Positions 26,401 through 35,722 of a DNA stretch of 64,000 nucleotides are shown here, piece after piece. The stretch covers positions 4,639,711 through 4,703,710 of the forward strand of contig NZ_HG322949.1 in the NCBI RefSeq assembly GCF_000723165.1. Direction: 5' to 3'. The stretch is from Janthinobacterium agaricidamnosum NBRC 102515 = DSM 9628 (GTDB lineage: Bacteria > Pseudomonadota > Gammaproteobacteria > Burkholderiales > Burkholderiaceae_D). The notes under the pieces are model-generated. The model worked only from the letters and a program-made list of their open reading frames with translations, was not told where the DNA came from and did not search any database. The translations under genes were made by a program, and so were the position numbers. Every line of letters begins with the position of its first letter. The first letter of the stretch is position 1.

Positions 26401-27693
26401 GCGCGGCGCCACTTCCTCGAGCATGCCACGCTGTTGTGGGCTCATCGGCAAACGGCCGGCCAGCGCGGCCAGCGTTTGCAAGTCGAGCAATTTGGCCTCG
26501 ATGCGCATCTTTTGCGGCTTGCCCCTGGCCGCCGCCACATATTGTTCAGACAAAGTGGTCGGCGGCAAGCTGAGGCCGTCGCTGGTTTCCAGAGAGAAAT
26601 TGGTCAACACCACCGAATGGCCGCGCGCGCCAAAGGTCGGCTTGCTGTCCGGCGCTTCTGCCATGAAATCTTCTTTGGCGGAGATGCGGCCATCGACCTT
26701 GCGCAAATCCAGTTGCGGCACATCCTTAGCCAAGCGCGCCTGCACCTCGGACAAATGCAGGTCGGCGGTAAAGCCGGCCAGCTTGGCGTGATCCAGGCTG
26801 ATCCACGCGCGCAAGGCGCCCTTGCCTTGCGACAACTCAAACGAGGTATTCACATAATTGCCGACATAGCTGCGCCACACCGCCAGGTCGGCATTCTTCA
26901 AGTCGGCATACAGCTCGCCTTTCCACATCGTCACATCGGACAGACGCGCGGCGAACGCCGGATGCGAAAAGTTGGCGCGCACATCCAGCGGCGCGGCCAG
27001 CGCGGCCGGCGGCGTCGCTTGCAAGCCCAGCTGGTGATTGCGCCATTTATTACGCAGTAACAGATTGACATTGTCCAGCGCCAGCTCGGGGCGCTGGTAC
27101 TGGTCGTCAGTCCAGCGCAGCCTGCCTTCGCGGATGACGATTTCGCGCTGCGACAAGACCCAGTCGGCGCCCTTGCCATCGGCGCCGGGCCTGGTCTCGA
27201 TCAAGATGCCGGCCACATACAGCTTGCCGTCCGTGGCGCGCCGGATATCGAGGTCGGGCCGGATGATTTCCAGCGATTCGAAACGCACCGTGCCGTACAG
27301 CACGCTCCACCAGGACAAGGTGGCCGATACGCTCGGCAAGCTCAGCGCCTGGCGGCCATCCTTGTCGTGGACCGTGACGTCGCCAAGGAACAAGCTGGGC
27401 CGCAAGCCGTTCCACGACGCATAGATGCGCGCGATGGCGACCGGATTGCCGAGCGCCTTGCTGGCCAGCCGTTCGATATCGCCCTTGTAATAGTCAATGT
27501 TCGGCAACACCGCATACCGCAGGAATAAAAACACGACGGCAAACGCGAAATACGCCAGCAAGGCCAGCTTGATGGTGAAGCCCAGCACATGGTGGCTGGC
27601 CAGGTTGGCCATCCGATAGGCGGCGCGAAGCCGGCTCCAGCGCACGGCCAGGGGCACATGTGCGGTCGCGCTTTGCTCCGGCGGTTTTTGCAT
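23500..27693 (-). CDS. yhdP: YhdP-family AsmA-like envelope protein
   Basis: A 1397-residue protein of the YhdP/TIGR02099 family. It has one membrane segment near residues 38-60 and then a very long periplasmic part made of repeating beta-rich segments, ending in the AsmA-like C-terminal region (FLKQDPGAAKLLGVLSLQALPRLLKLDFHDVF). AsmA-like proteins of this size are bridge-like lipid carriers; YhdP, with TamB and YdbH, moves phospholipids from the inner to the outer membrane in E. coli. A short proline-rich tail follows the last domain. First gene of the yhdP - amidase - tldD set; divergent from glnE. Confidence 0.93.
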   Translation of the reverse strand: MQKPPEQSATAHVPLAVRWSRLRAAYRMANLASHHVLGFTIKLALLAYFAFAVVFLFLRYAVLPNIDYYKGDIERLASKALGNPVAIARIYASWNGLRPSLFLGDVTVHDKDGRQALSLPSVSATLSWWSVLYGTVRFESLEIIRPDLDIRRATDGKLYVAGILIETRPGADGKGADWVLSQREIVIREGRLRWTDDQYQRPELALDNVNLLLRNKWRNHQLGLQATPPAALAAPLDVRANFSHPAFAARLSDVTMWKGELYADLKNADLAVWRSYVGNYVNTSFELSQGKGALRAWISLDHAKLAGFTADLHLSEVQARLAKDVPQLDLRKVDGRISAKEDFMAEAPDSKPTFGARGHSVVLTNFSLETSDGLSLPPTTLSEQYVAAARGKPQKMRIEAKLLDLQTLAALAGRLPMSPQQRGMLEEVAPRGRLQDFSAEWQGELPAVTSYRIRGQLDGLGLNPQAARPAQPKTATGMALAAAPALPGFENLSGSIDASDKGGALTIRSHDLLLKMPGYFSEPAMPFETMNVLARWMFEDKKQLRVQVEQFDFVQQGLKGSLKGSHVLPLDAAGSGPGQVDISGTLDNFDLKTIGRYLPLETPPDLHHWLTGALEDGMAHDVSVRLRGDLAEFPFKADTAAQRAAGEFRVAGKLADARLNYAPGEYAADGKAPLWPQAEHIKGSFVFDRARMEIRGDTATTGGAALSAVKAVIPDLTLHDMMLDIDGNAAAPMQEFLKYVAASPVLGWIDHFTDETLATGNAKLALKLHLPLSHLLESKVQGSVQLGGNDVVLFRDLPPVLGGTGKIEFNEKGVNLNGLNGNLLGGPVAISGGTQKDNSIQVRIAGAMTAEGLRKTYPAPVMQRLAGHVSGGARYSGLITARDHQVVVAVDSPLTGMGLDFPAPLKKNAGDSLPVRFVLTGNVANDAGVRSDDIRINVGSGIAARYQRQKQGKEPWRLLRGGIGVNVAAPEPDSGMALNVNMKSLDVDAWIAAGSAIAGPSGGKDETADSGDMPDIGQYVIPDAMAARAGELLLGERKLENVVVGATHQKDVWQANIEAKQVAGYVTWIETPSGLGKMTARLSSLTIPEADAAEVKNLLENNKSAAQSIPSLDIIAERFELFNKQLGRLELRAYNTIAAGGREWRIGKLGLATPDGELKGSGKWVIKDGDSTTSLNFNLDIIDAGKLLDRFGFADTVRRGKGKLSGDIAWKGLPYSLDIPTLSGQIQMNVESGQFLKQDPGAAKLLGVLSLQALPRLLKLDFHDVFSEGLAFDGITANASISHGVVKTENLKMHGVAATVLMDGTADIANESTNLQVVVIPEFNLGTGPLVYALAVNPVIGIGSFLAQLFLRAPVMKALTYHMQIKGPWKAPQVTKLDPEKMAPLPVPAADAKNTAK

Positions 27694-27751
27694 CAGTAAG
27701 CTAATAAATCGGGTCCGGCATCAAATGGATTGCTAAAATCGCCTGGATGTT

Positions 27752-27770
27752 TATTCTTTGATAAAGAATA
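27752..27770. promoter_or_regulatory. Palindrome in the yhdP/glnE divergent region
   Basis: TATTCTTT, three bases, AAAGAATA: perfect 8-base arms. It sits about 60 bases before yhdP in a 248-base region between divergent genes. It may be an operator or a hairpin. Confidence 0.3.
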
Positions 27771-27941
27771 GTACCCTTGCGTCCAGGCTGCGCCTCCCTT
27801 ACCATCGTTCCAGAGACAGCCTCCGGCCAGGTAGGGCGCCGCCAGGCAGCGTCTGCTGCTGCGCCCACGGTAGCGCCTGCGGCCTAATTTTACCGCATAC
27901 CCTGCGGAAACCCGCCACTTTAGGAAGCGAAACCAATAACA

Positions 27942-30716
27942 ATGAGCACATCCCCCCTGATCCGCGCTTCCCGTTTTTACCAGCGCTGGCTGAATGCCGC
28001 TCCGGAACGGGCCGCCAAGATGGAACAATTCGCCGCCGCGCCGCTGGCCGGGGCCGACCTGGACGCCTTGCTGGCGGCCGAAAGCGCGGCGGTATCGCCG
28101 CCGCTGCCCTTGCAGCGCGCGATGCGCCGCCTGCGCAACCTGCTGGTCTGCGGCTTGATCCGGCGCGACCTGGACGGTCTTGCCGACCTGCATGAAGTGG
28201 TCACCGCCATGACCGAGTTCGCCGATTTTGCGATCCGGCGCCATGTGCGGGCCTTGATGGCCGACATGGTGGCCTTGCACGGCATGCCGGTCGGCGCAGA
28301 GTCCGGCGAAGCGCAGGAATTGATGGTGCTGGCGATGGGCAAGCAAGGCGGCGGCGAGCTGAATGTATCGTCCGACATCGACCTGATCTTCGTGTACCCG
28401 GAAGATGGCGATACGCAAGTAACCGAAGCCGGCCAGCGCAGCCTGTCCAACCATGAATTTTTCATCCGTCTTGGCAAGAAGCTGATCGCGGCGCTGTCGG
28501 AAATCACCGAAGACGGCTTTACGTTCCGGGTCGACATGGCGTTGCGGCCGAACGGCGGTTCCGGCCCGCTGGCGGCCAGCCTGGCGATGGTCGAGCAATA
28601 CCTGATCGTCCAGGGCCGCGAGTGGGAACGCTACGCCTGGGTCAAGGCGCGCGCGGTGACCGGCACGGCGGCCGATATCGCCGCGCTGGACGCCATCGTG
28701 CGGCCGTTCGTGTTCCGCCGCTACCTCGATTTCGGCGTCATCGACGCGATCCGCACCATGCATGGCCAGATACGCGCCGAGGTCAACCGGCAGGAGCGGC
28801 TGCATCCTGACCGCAGCAACAACGTCAAGCTAGGCCGCGGCGGAATCCGCGAAATCGAATTCCTGGCGCAGGTGTTTCAATTGATACGAGGCGGCCGCGA
28901 CACGGCGCTGCGCGACCGTTCGACCCGGGCCACCTTGCGCGTGGTGGCCGAAAAAGGCTTGCTGGAACCGGCCATCGTCGAGCAACTGCTGGCGTCGTAC
29001 ACCTTCTTGCGCAATCTGGAACACCGTCTGCAATACCTGGACGACGCACAAACCCACACCTTGCCGGCCAACGACAGCGACCGGCTGCTGGTCGCGCACA
29101 TGATGGGTTTGCCCGACACGGCCACCCTGCTGGGCCAGCTGGAAGCGCACCGGGTATTCGTCGCCGGCCAGTTCGATGAAATGTTCAGCGACAAGAGCAG
29201 CGCGCCGGCCGACGGCAAGCTGGACCCGCAGTCGAGCAATGACTGCGCCGATCCGGACAACCATGAAGCGATCGAGGCGCGTTTCGCGGCGCTCGGTTTC
29301 AGCGATCCGGCCGGCGCCGCGCGGCGCCTGATCGCCACGTGGCAGGCGCCGCGCCTGCAATCGCTGCCGGAAGCGAGCCGCAACCGGCTGGTGGCGCTGG
29401 TCAACTCGGCCCTGCCGCTGATCGCTTCCTGCGGCCAGCCGGCCAACGGCGCCAACCATCTGGCGACGCTGGGCCGCCTGCTCGATTTCCTGGAAGCCAT
29501 CGCGCGCCGTTCGGCCTACCTGTCGCTGCTGACCGAATATCCGCATACGCTGGCGCGGGTGGTGCGCATGGTGTGCGCCAGCGGCTGGGCCGCGACTTTC
29601 CTGACCCAGCATCCTATCCTGCTCGATGAATTGCTCGATGAGCGGCTGCACAATTCGGTGCCCGACCCGGCCGCGCTGGCGCTCGACCTGCAACAGCAAC
29701 TGGCCGGCGCCAGCGGCGATACCGAACGGCAAATGGATATCTTGCGCGAAGTGCATCATGCGCAATTGTTCCACTGGCTGGCGCAAGACCTGGCCGGCGA
29801 CCTGACGGTCGAAAAGCTGGCGGATTATTTGTCGTCGCTGGCCGACATCATTGTCGCCGCGACCATCCAGGGCGCGTGGCAGACCGTCGCCACGCGCCAC
29901 CGCGAGGTGCCGAAATTCGCCGTCATCGCGTACGGCAAGCTGGGCGGCAAGGAACTCGGGTACGTGTCGGACCTGGACGTGATCTTCCTGTTCGACGACG
30001 ACGACCAGGAAGCGCCGATGCTGTACGCCAAGCTGGCGCAGCGCTTCATCACATGGATGACGGCGCATACCTCGGCCGGCATCCTGTTCGATATCGATAT
30101 CGCGCTACGTCCCGACGGCGCTTCAGGTATGCTGGTGTCCAGCGTACAGGCATTCGAGAAATACCAGGACAGCTCGGCGTGGATCTGGGAACACCAGGCG
30201 TTGACGCGGGCCCGTTTCTGCGCCGGCGACATCGCCATCGGCCAGCGTTTCGAGCGCATCCGCGACAAGGTGCTGCGCAAGGAACGTTCCGAAAGCTGCG
30301 GCTTGAAACAGGAAGTGGTGAACATGCGCAAGAAAATGCGCGACGCCCATCCTGCCAAGCCGCCGCTGTTTGATCTGAAACAAGATCCGGGCGGCATGAT
30401 CGATATCGAATTCATGGTGCAATACCTGGTCTTGCAATATGCGGCGCGCTACCCGGAATTGACGGCCAACGCCGGCAATATCGCCCTGCTGAAACTATGC
30501 GGCCAGCTCGGCCTGATCGATGCCGCCCTGGCGGCCAAGGTCGGCGACGCTTACCGCGCGCTGCGCAAGATGCAGCACCAGATGCGTTTGCAGGGCCAGG
30601 ATCTGGCGCGGGTCGAACCGTCCGTATTGCAGGAACATGCGGATCACGTCATTACTTTATGGAATAGTTTATTCGGCGCCAGCACACAGGATGGAGCGCC
30701 GCATGAGAACCAGTGA
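27942..30716 (+). CDS. glnE: Bifunctional glutamine synthetase adenylyltransferase/adenylyl-removing enzyme
   Basis: GlnE attaches and removes AMP on the regulatory tyrosine of GlnA under control of PII (GlnB) and glutamine. 924 residues, normal for betaproteobacteria. Two nucleotidyltransferase domains are visible: the N-terminal adenylyl-removing domain with GMGKQGGGELNVSSDIDLIF near residues 130-150 and the C-terminal adenylyltransferase domain with YGKLGGKELGYVSDLDVIF near 660-680. A PII-binding region lies between them. GGAAGCG stands upstream of the ATG. Its target glnA, encoded in this window at 53651-55066, keeps the adenylylation motif LYHLPPEE. Confidence 0.97.
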   Translation: MSTSPLIRASRFYQRWLNAAPERAAKMEQFAAAPLAGADLDALLAAESAAVSPPLPLQRAMRRLRNLLVCGLIRRDLDGLADLHEVVTAMTEFADFAIRRHVRALMADMVALHGMPVGAESGEAQELMVLAMGKQGGGELNVSSDIDLIFVYPEDGDTQVTEAGQRSLSNHEFFIRLGKKLIAALSEITEDGFTFRVDMALRPNGGSGPLAASLAMVEQYLIVQGREWERYAWVKARAVTGTAADIAALDAIVRPFVFRRYLDFGVIDAIRTMHGQIRAEVNRQERLHPDRSNNVKLGRGGIREIEFLAQVFQLIRGGRDTALRDRSTRATLRVVAEKGLLEPAIVEQLLASYTFLRNLEHRLQYLDDAQTHTLPANDSDRLLVAHMMGLPDTATLLGQLEAHRVFVAGQFDEMFSDKSSAPADGKLDPQSSNDCADPDNHEAIEARFAALGFSDPAGAARRLIATWQAPRLQSLPEASRNRLVALVNSALPLIASCGQPANGANHLATLGRLLDFLEAIARRSAYLSLLTEYPHTLARVVRMVCASGWAATFLTQHPILLDELLDERLHNSVPDPAALALDLQQQLAGASGDTERQMDILREVHHAQLFHWLAQDLAGDLTVEKLADYLSSLADIIVAATIQGAWQTVATRHREVPKFAVIAYGKLGGKELGYVSDLDVIFLFDDDDQEAPMLYAKLAQRFITWMTAHTSAGILFDIDIALRPDGASGMLVSSVQAFEKYQDSSAWIWEHQALTRARFCAGDIAIGQRFERIRDKVLRKERSESCGLKQEVVNMRKKMRDAHPAKPPLFDLKQDPGGMIDIEFMVQYLVLQYAARYPELTANAGNIALLKLCGQLGLIDAALAAKVGDAYRALRKMQHQMRLQGQDLARVEPSVLQEHADHVITLWNSLFGASTQDGAPHENQ

Positions 30717-30750
30717 ATATCGCTGCAAAACATCGCAGCAAAGGAGCAAC

Positions 30751-31512
30751 ATGCACTTCCCGTATCTGTTCCACCTCAGCGGCGACAAACGCAATGTACG
30801 CACCGATCGCCATCTGGGCTGCTTATTGGCCTTTATCGCCGGCATGGTCAATGTCGGCGGCTTTTTGGCAATTGGCAGCTATACCTCGCACATGACCGGC
30901 CTCCTGTCGGCCATGGCTGACGATCTGGTCGATGGCAATGTCTCCGTGGTACTGGCGGCGCTCAGCGCGTGGGGCGCTTTCCTCGGGGGCGCGGCGATTA
31001 CCGCGCTGCTGGTCAACTGGGGCAGGCGCCGCAAATTGCACAGCCGCTTCGCGCTATGTCTGCAACTGGAAGCCGCACTGCTATTGTTCTTCGGCCTGGG
31101 CGGCACCTACCTGGCCGGCATGCGCGACTTGCTGGCGCCCGCCACGCTGCTGCTCTTGTGCTTCATCATGGGCTTGCAAAACGCCATCATCACCACCGTG
31201 TCGGGCGCCGTGATCCGCACCACCCATGTGACCGGATTATCGACCGATATCGGCATCGAACTTGGCAAGCTGATCTATTACAACCGGCGCCAGCTGCCCG
31301 AACTGACCGTCACGGCCAACCGCCAGAAACTGCAATTGCACTCGTTGCTCGTCGCCTACTTTTTCGCCGGCGGCGTGTGCGGCGCACTGGGTTCCCAGCA
31401 TATCGATTTTTTCAGCGCCACCATCCTGCTGTCGCTGATACTGGGCGCACTGTCGATCGGCCCGGTCTGGCGCGACGTGCGCATCCTGGCGCGCTTTTAT
31501 CGCCGCAAATAA
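30751..31512 (+). CDS. YoaK/DUF1275 family membrane protein
   Basis: A 253-residue polytopic membrane protein of the DUF1275 (YoaK) family. The start is the ATG at 30751 behind AAGGAG; the open frame runs further upstream into glnE and is not used. About six hydrophobic segments are visible, with the family's opening pattern LGCLLAFIAGMVNVGGFLAIGSYTSHMTG and a central GLQNAIITTVSGAVIRTTHVTG. The family has no firmly established function. It begins 34 bases after glnE and may be cotranscribed with it, without an evident functional link. Confidence 0.9.
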   Translation: MHFPYLFHLSGDKRNVRTDRHLGCLLAFIAGMVNVGGFLAIGSYTSHMTGLLSAMADDLVDGNVSVVLAALSAWGAFLGGAAITALLVNWGRRRKLHSRFALCLQLEAALLLFFGLGGTYLAGMRDLLAPATLLLLCFIMGLQNAIITTVSGAVIRTTHVTGLSTDIGIELGKLIYYNRRQLPELTVTANRQKLQLHSLLVAYFFAGGVCGALGSQHIDFFSATILLSLILGALSIGPVWRDVRILARFYRRK

Positions 31513-31514
31513 TA

Positions 31515-31548
31515 AAAAGCCCGCCGGCTTGAAACGCGGCGGGCTTTT
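31515..31548. terminator. Bidirectional terminator between the YoaK gene and gap
   Basis: AAAAGCCCGCCG and CGGCGGGCTTTT form a 12-base perfect stem around a 10-base loop. A run of T on each strand suits the two convergent genes. Confidence 0.88.
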
Positions 31549-31596
31549 GCGAATATCGCTGCCGGCTTATTCAGCCGGCATTTATTTTTCCAACAC

Positions 31597-32607
31597 TTAT
31601 TTGGCCGACATCAAGGCCACGGTGGTGTCCAGCATGCGGTTCGAGAAACCCCACTCATTGTCGTACCACGACGACACCTTGACCAGGCGGCCCGACACTT
31701 TGGTCAGGGTCGCGTCGAAGTTCGACGAAGCAGGATTGTGGTTGAAGTCGATCGATACCAGCGGTTCGGTCTGGTACGTCAGGATACCGGTCAACGCGCC
31801 TTCGGACGCGGTCTTCATCAGCGCGTTGACTTCGTCGACGGTGGTGTCGCGCTTGGCGATGAACGACAGGTCGACCAGCGACACGTTGATGGTCGGCACG
31901 CGGATCGCGAAACCGTCCAGCTTGCCGTTCAATTCAGGCAGCACCAGGCCAACCGCGGCGGCGGCGCCGGTCTTGGTCGGGATCATGCTCATGGTGGCCG
32001 AACGGGCGCGGCGCAAGTCTTCATGCATCACGTCGGACAAGACCTGGTCGTTGGTATAAGCATGCACGGTGGTCATCAGGCCGCTTTCGATGCCGATCGC
32101 GTCATTCAGCGGCTTGACCAGCGGAGCCAGGCAGTTGGTGGTGCACGATGCATTCGAAATCACGGTATCCGTGGCTTTCAGCACCTGGTGATTGACGCCG
32201 TACACGATGGTGGCGTCGACATCCTTGCCGCCTGGCGCGGAAATGATGACTTTCTTGGCGCCGCCCTTCAGGTGGGCCGACGCTTTTTCCTTGGTGGTGA
32301 AAAAGCCGGTGCACTCCAGCACCACGTCCACGCCCAGCTCGCCCCATGGGATTTCTGCCGGGTTGCGCTGTGCGAAGACGCGGATCGGATCGCCGTTCAC
32401 GATCATGTTGTCGCCTTCGACGGTGACGGTGCCAGGGAACTTGCCATGCGCCGTATCGTAGCGGGTCAGGTGGGCGTTCGACTTGGCGTCGCCGAGGTCG
32501 TTAATCGCCACGATCTGGATATCTTGTTTCTTGCCGCCTTCATAGAATGCGCGCAAGACATTGCGGCCGATGCGGCCATAACCGTTGATTGCAACTTTGA
32601 TCGTCAT
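31597..32607 (-). CDS. gap: Glyceraldehyde-3-phosphate dehydrogenase, type I
   Basis: The NAD-dependent glycolytic enzyme, 336 residues. The N-terminal Rossmann motif is [10 protein letters not shown], the catalytic cysteine is Cys155 in [12 protein letters not shown], and His in HAYTNDQ completes the active site. GGAG lies 7 bases before the ATG. It follows transketolase on the same strand after 101 bases, an arrangement (tkt-gap) common in betaproteobacteria, often with pgk next; here a convergent terminator and the YoaK gene follow instead. Confidence 0.97.
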   Translation of the reverse strand: MTIKVAINGYGRIGRNVLRAFYEGGKKQDIQIVAINDLGDAKSNAHLTRYDTAHGKFPGTVTVEGDNMIVNGDPIRVFAQRNPAEIPWGELGVDVVLECTGFFTTKEKASAHLKGGAKKVIISAPGGKDVDATIVYGVNHQVLKATDTVISNASCTTNCLAPLVKPLNDAIGIESGLMTTVHAYTNDQVLSDVMHEDLRRARSATMSMIPTKTGAAAAVGLVLPELNGKLDGFAIRVPTINVSLVDLSFIAKRDTTVDEVNALMKTASEGALTGILTYQTEPLVSIDFNHNPASSNFDATLTKVSGRLVKVSSWYDNEWGFSNRMLDTTVALMSAK

Positions 32608-32708
32608 ACTCTGCTCCTGATTAAAAAGATGAGGTACTTGGCACTACATTCTCATTGATGGTGTTACTACCGACGGCGGCCCGGCCTGAACCCGGCCGCC
32701 TTGATTCC

Positions 32709-34709
32709 TTATGCCGCGGCGATCACCGACTTCGCCTTGGCCACCACGTTGTCCACGGTAAAGCCGAAATGCTTGAACAAGACACTGGCCGGCGCGGATT
32801 CGCCGAAGGTGTCGATGCCGACCACGGCGCCTTCCAGGCCGACGTATTTGTACCAGAAACTGGTCACGCCTGCCTCGATAGCCACCCGTGGCGTGCCTTT
32901 GGTCAACACGCCGGCCTTGTAGGCGGCATCCTGGCGGTCATACACGTCGGCCGACGGCATCGATACCACGCGGGCCGCGATGCCTTCGGACGCCAGCGCG
33001 CTGGCGGCGGCGACCGCCAGTTCCACTTCGGAACCGGTGGCGATCAAGATCACCTGGGCGTCGGCGACGTCTTGCAGCACGTAGCCGCCACGGCTGATGT
33101 CGGCGATCTGTTCGGCGCTGCGCTCTTGATACGGCAAGTTCTGGCGCGAGAAGATCAGCGTCGACGGGCCATCCTTGCGGCGCACGGCGGCGCCCCAGGC
33201 GGCGGCCGATTCGACGGTGTCGCATGGACGCCAGTTGTCCAGGTTCGGGATCAGCCGCATGGCCGACACGTGTTCGACCGATTGGTGGGTCGGGCCGTCT
33301 TCGCCGAGGCCGATCGAATCGTGGGTGAACACGAAGATCGAACGCAGTTTCATCAGCGCGGCCATGCGCAGCGCATTGCGGCTGTAATCGGAGAAGGTCA
33401 GGAAGGTCGCGCCAAACGGGATGTAGCCGCCATGCAGCACGATGCCGTTCATGATCGCGCTCATGCCGAATTCGCGCACGCCATAGTTGATGTGGTTGCC
33501 AGGCTTGCCGGAACGCACAGCGATCGATTCTTTCCAGTTGGTCAGGTTCGAGCTGGTCAGGTCGGCCGAACCGCCGAGGAATTCAGGCAGCGCCGGCGCC
33601 AGCGCCTGGATCGCGTTCTGGCTGGCCTTGCGGGTGGCGATGTTTTCTTTTTTCTCGACGCACGAGGCGATCGCGGCGGCCAGCACGGTGTCGAAGTTTT
33701 CCGGCAAGTCGCCTTTCATGCGGCGCGACAATTCGGCGGCTTGTTGCGGGAATTGCGCGCTGTACGCGGCAAAACGCTGGTTCCAGTCGTTTTCCAGCAA
33801 CGCGCCCTGTTCTTTCGCATCCCAGGCGGCGTACATGTCCGCCGGCATTTCGAATGGCGCGGCGTCCCAGCCGATGTAAGCGCGCACTGCCGCGATTTCC
33901 TTGTCGCCCAGCGCGGCGCCGTGCACTTTGTCGCCGCCTTGCAAATTAGGCGAACCCTTGCCGATGATGGTCTTGCAGCAGATCAGCGTCGGCTTGTCGG
34001 ACGTCTTGGCGGCGGTGATGGCGGCGTCCAGCGCGGCCACGTCATGGCCGTCGACGGCCGGGATCACGTTCCAGCCATAGGATGCGAAACGTTGCGGCGT
34101 GTCGTCGGTGAACCAGCCCTCGACCTTGCCGTCGATCGAAATGCCGTTGTCGTCGTACAGTGCGATCAGCTTGTTCAAGCCGAGGGTGCCGGCCAGCGAA
34201 CACACTTCGTGCGAGATGCCTTCCATCAGGCAACCGTCGCCGAGGAAGGCGTACGTGTAGTGATCGACGATATCGAAACCTGGACGGTTGAATTCAGCCG
34301 CCAGCAATTGTTCCGACAAGGCCATGCCGACCGCGTTGGCGATACCCTGGCCCAGCGGACCGGTGGTGGTTTCGACGCCCGGCGTGATATCGACTTCCGG
34401 GTGGCCCGGGGTTTTCGAATGCATCTGGCGGAACGCGCGCAGGTCGTCCATCGACAGGTCGTAGCCGGTCAGGTGCAGCAGCGAGTAATGCAACATCGAG
34501 CCGTGGCCGTTGGACAGCAGGAAGCGGTCGCGGTTCAGCCATTTGGGATTGGCTGGATTGTGGCGATAATGACCACTCCACAATGCGACGGCGATCTCGG
34601 CCATGCCCATCGGCATGCCCGGGTGGCCGGAATTAGCTTGTTGTACAGCGTCCATCGCCAGTGCGCGGATCGCATTGGCCATCTTGGTGGTAGGGAGCGT
34701 AGATTTCAT
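32709..34709 (-). CDS. tkt: Transketolase
   Basis: A thiamine diphosphate enzyme of the pentose phosphate pathway, 666 residues. Visible landmarks: [59 protein letters not shown], the ThDP motif [18 protein letters not shown] ... DDN, and in the second domain [20 protein letters not shown]. It yields erythrose 4-phosphate, one of the two substrates of the DAHP synthase encoded at 16759. Upstream gene of the tkt-gap pair; divergent from rsmE. The second Met (34682) is a weaker alternative start. Confidence 0.97.
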   Translation of the reverse strand: MKSTLPTTKMANAIRALAMDAVQQANSGHPGMPMGMAEIAVALWSGHYRHNPANPKWLNRDRFLLSNGHGSMLHYSLLHLTGYDLSMDDLRAFRQMHSKTPGHPEVDITPGVETTTGPLGQGIANAVGMALSEQLLAAEFNRPGFDIVDHYTYAFLGDGCLMEGISHEVCSLAGTLGLNKLIALYDDNGISIDGKVEGWFTDDTPQRFASYGWNVIPAVDGHDVAALDAAITAAKTSDKPTLICCKTIIGKGSPNLQGGDKVHGAALGDKEIAAVRAYIGWDAAPFEMPADMYAAWDAKEQGALLENDWNQRFAAYSAQFPQQAAELSRRMKGDLPENFDTVLAAAIASCVEKKENIATRKASQNAIQALAPALPEFLGGSADLTSSNLTNWKESIAVRSGKPGNHINYGVREFGMSAIMNGIVLHGGYIPFGATFLTFSDYSRNALRMAALMKLRSIFVFTHDSIGLGEDGPTHQSVEHVSAMRLIPNLDNWRPCDTVESAAAWGAAVRRKDGPSTLIFSRQNLPYQERSAEQIADISRGGYVLQDVADAQVILIATGSEVELAVAAASALASEGIAARVVSMPSADVYDRQDAAYKAGVLTKGTPRVAIEAGVTSFWYKYVGLEGAVVGIDTFGESAPASVLFKHFGFTVDNVVAKAKSVIAAA

Positions 34710-34891
34710 GGTGGTGTGGTCAATCGCGGAGTTTGGATTCGTTTGCAGTAGGGCTTGCTACTTTGGGGACGAAGTATTTTACCAGACCGGGGGTGTGCGA
34801 ATTAAAATTGCACCGCGAAGTCGCGGGTTTTTACTGTGCTTTTGTGCAACTTCGTCATTTTTTAGCTGTTTTTACTTTTCCAGGACTTTGC

Positions 34892-35617
34892 ATGCCGCGT
34901 TTTTTTTGCCCACAAGAACTCGCCGTCGGCGCCCAGCTCACCCTGCCGGAGGCGGTAGCCCACCATATACAAGTGGTGCGGCTGGCGCCGGGCCACGACA
35001 TCACCCTGTTCAACGGCCAGGGCGGCGAATACCTGGCCACCTTGTCCAGCATCGAAAAGCGCCGCGTCACGGCCCAGATCGTGCAGCACCTGCCGCGCGA
35101 AACCGAATTGCCGTACGCGGTGACGCTGGCCCAGGCCTTGCCGGAAGCGTCGAAAATCGACTGGATCATCGAAAAGGCGATCGAACTGGGCGCGTCCGGC
35201 ATCGAGCCGCTGGCGGCGCAACGCTGCGTGGTGCGCCTGTCGGCCGAGCGGGCGGAGAAAAAACATGCGCATTGGCAAGGAATCATCGTCTCGGCGTCCG
35301 AACAAAGCGGCCGCAACCGGCTGGCGCAACTGGCCCCGCTGCAAGACTTCAAAAGCTGGATCAGCCACAGCGATCGCAGCCAGCGCATCATCCTGACGCC
35401 GCGCGCCGGGCAATCGCTGGCCGGCTGGGCCCGTGAACAGGCGCCGCAAGCGGTGACGCTGATGATCGGCCCGGAAGGCGGTTTCAGTATCGACGAAGAA
35501 AACCTGGCCATCGCCAACGGCGCGCTGGCGCTGGCGATGGGGCCGCGCATCTTGCGCACCGAAACGGCGGGCCTGGCGGCGCTGGCGGCGCTCAATGCCT
35601 GCTGGGGCGGCATGTAG
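34892..35617 (+). CDS. rsmE: 16S rRNA m3U1498 methyltransferase RsmE
   Basis: The SPOUT-class methyltransferase that modifies U1498 of 16S rRNA. 241 residues from the ATG at 34892 (MPRFFCPQEL), which matches the family length of about 243; an earlier in-frame ATG at 34733 would add an unsupported extension. An N-terminal PUA-like domain is followed by the knotted SAM-binding domain with MIGPEGGFSIDEENLA and GPRILRTETAGLAALAAL near the C-terminus. Confidence 0.95.
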   Translation: MPRFFCPQELAVGAQLTLPEAVAHHIQVVRLAPGHDITLFNGQGGEYLATLSSIEKRRVTAQIVQHLPRETELPYAVTLAQALPEASKIDWIIEKAIELGASGIEPLAAQRCVVRLSAERAEKKHAHWQGIIVSASEQSGRNRLAQLAPLQDFKSWISHSDRSQRIILTPRAGQSLAGWAREQAPQAVTLMIGPEGGFSIDEENLAIANGALALAMGPRILRTETAGLAALAALNACWGGM

Positions 35618-35644
35618 GCAAGCCGGCATCGATCCTGCACCCAT

Positions 35645-35680
35645 AAAAAAACGCCTCGCGGCTAGCCGCGAGGCGTTTTT
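35645..35680. terminator. Bidirectional terminator between rsmE and the fourth TBDR
   Basis: A long palindrome (ACGCCTCGCGGC and its inverse around TA) flanked by A residues on the left and T residues on the right. It ends both convergent genes. Confidence 0.92.
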
Positions 35681-35722
35681 GCTTGACAAGTGAAGGCGCC
35701 TCAATGGAGCGCCATCACGTCA

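Noticed and set aside
32655..34751. Open frame of 698 codons on the plus strand
   Set aside because: Antisense to transketolase; same composition artefact. The same applies to long antisense frames over glnE (28830-30068), the second receptor (14826-16490), yhdP (24532-25902) and the penicillin-binding protein (58160-60412).
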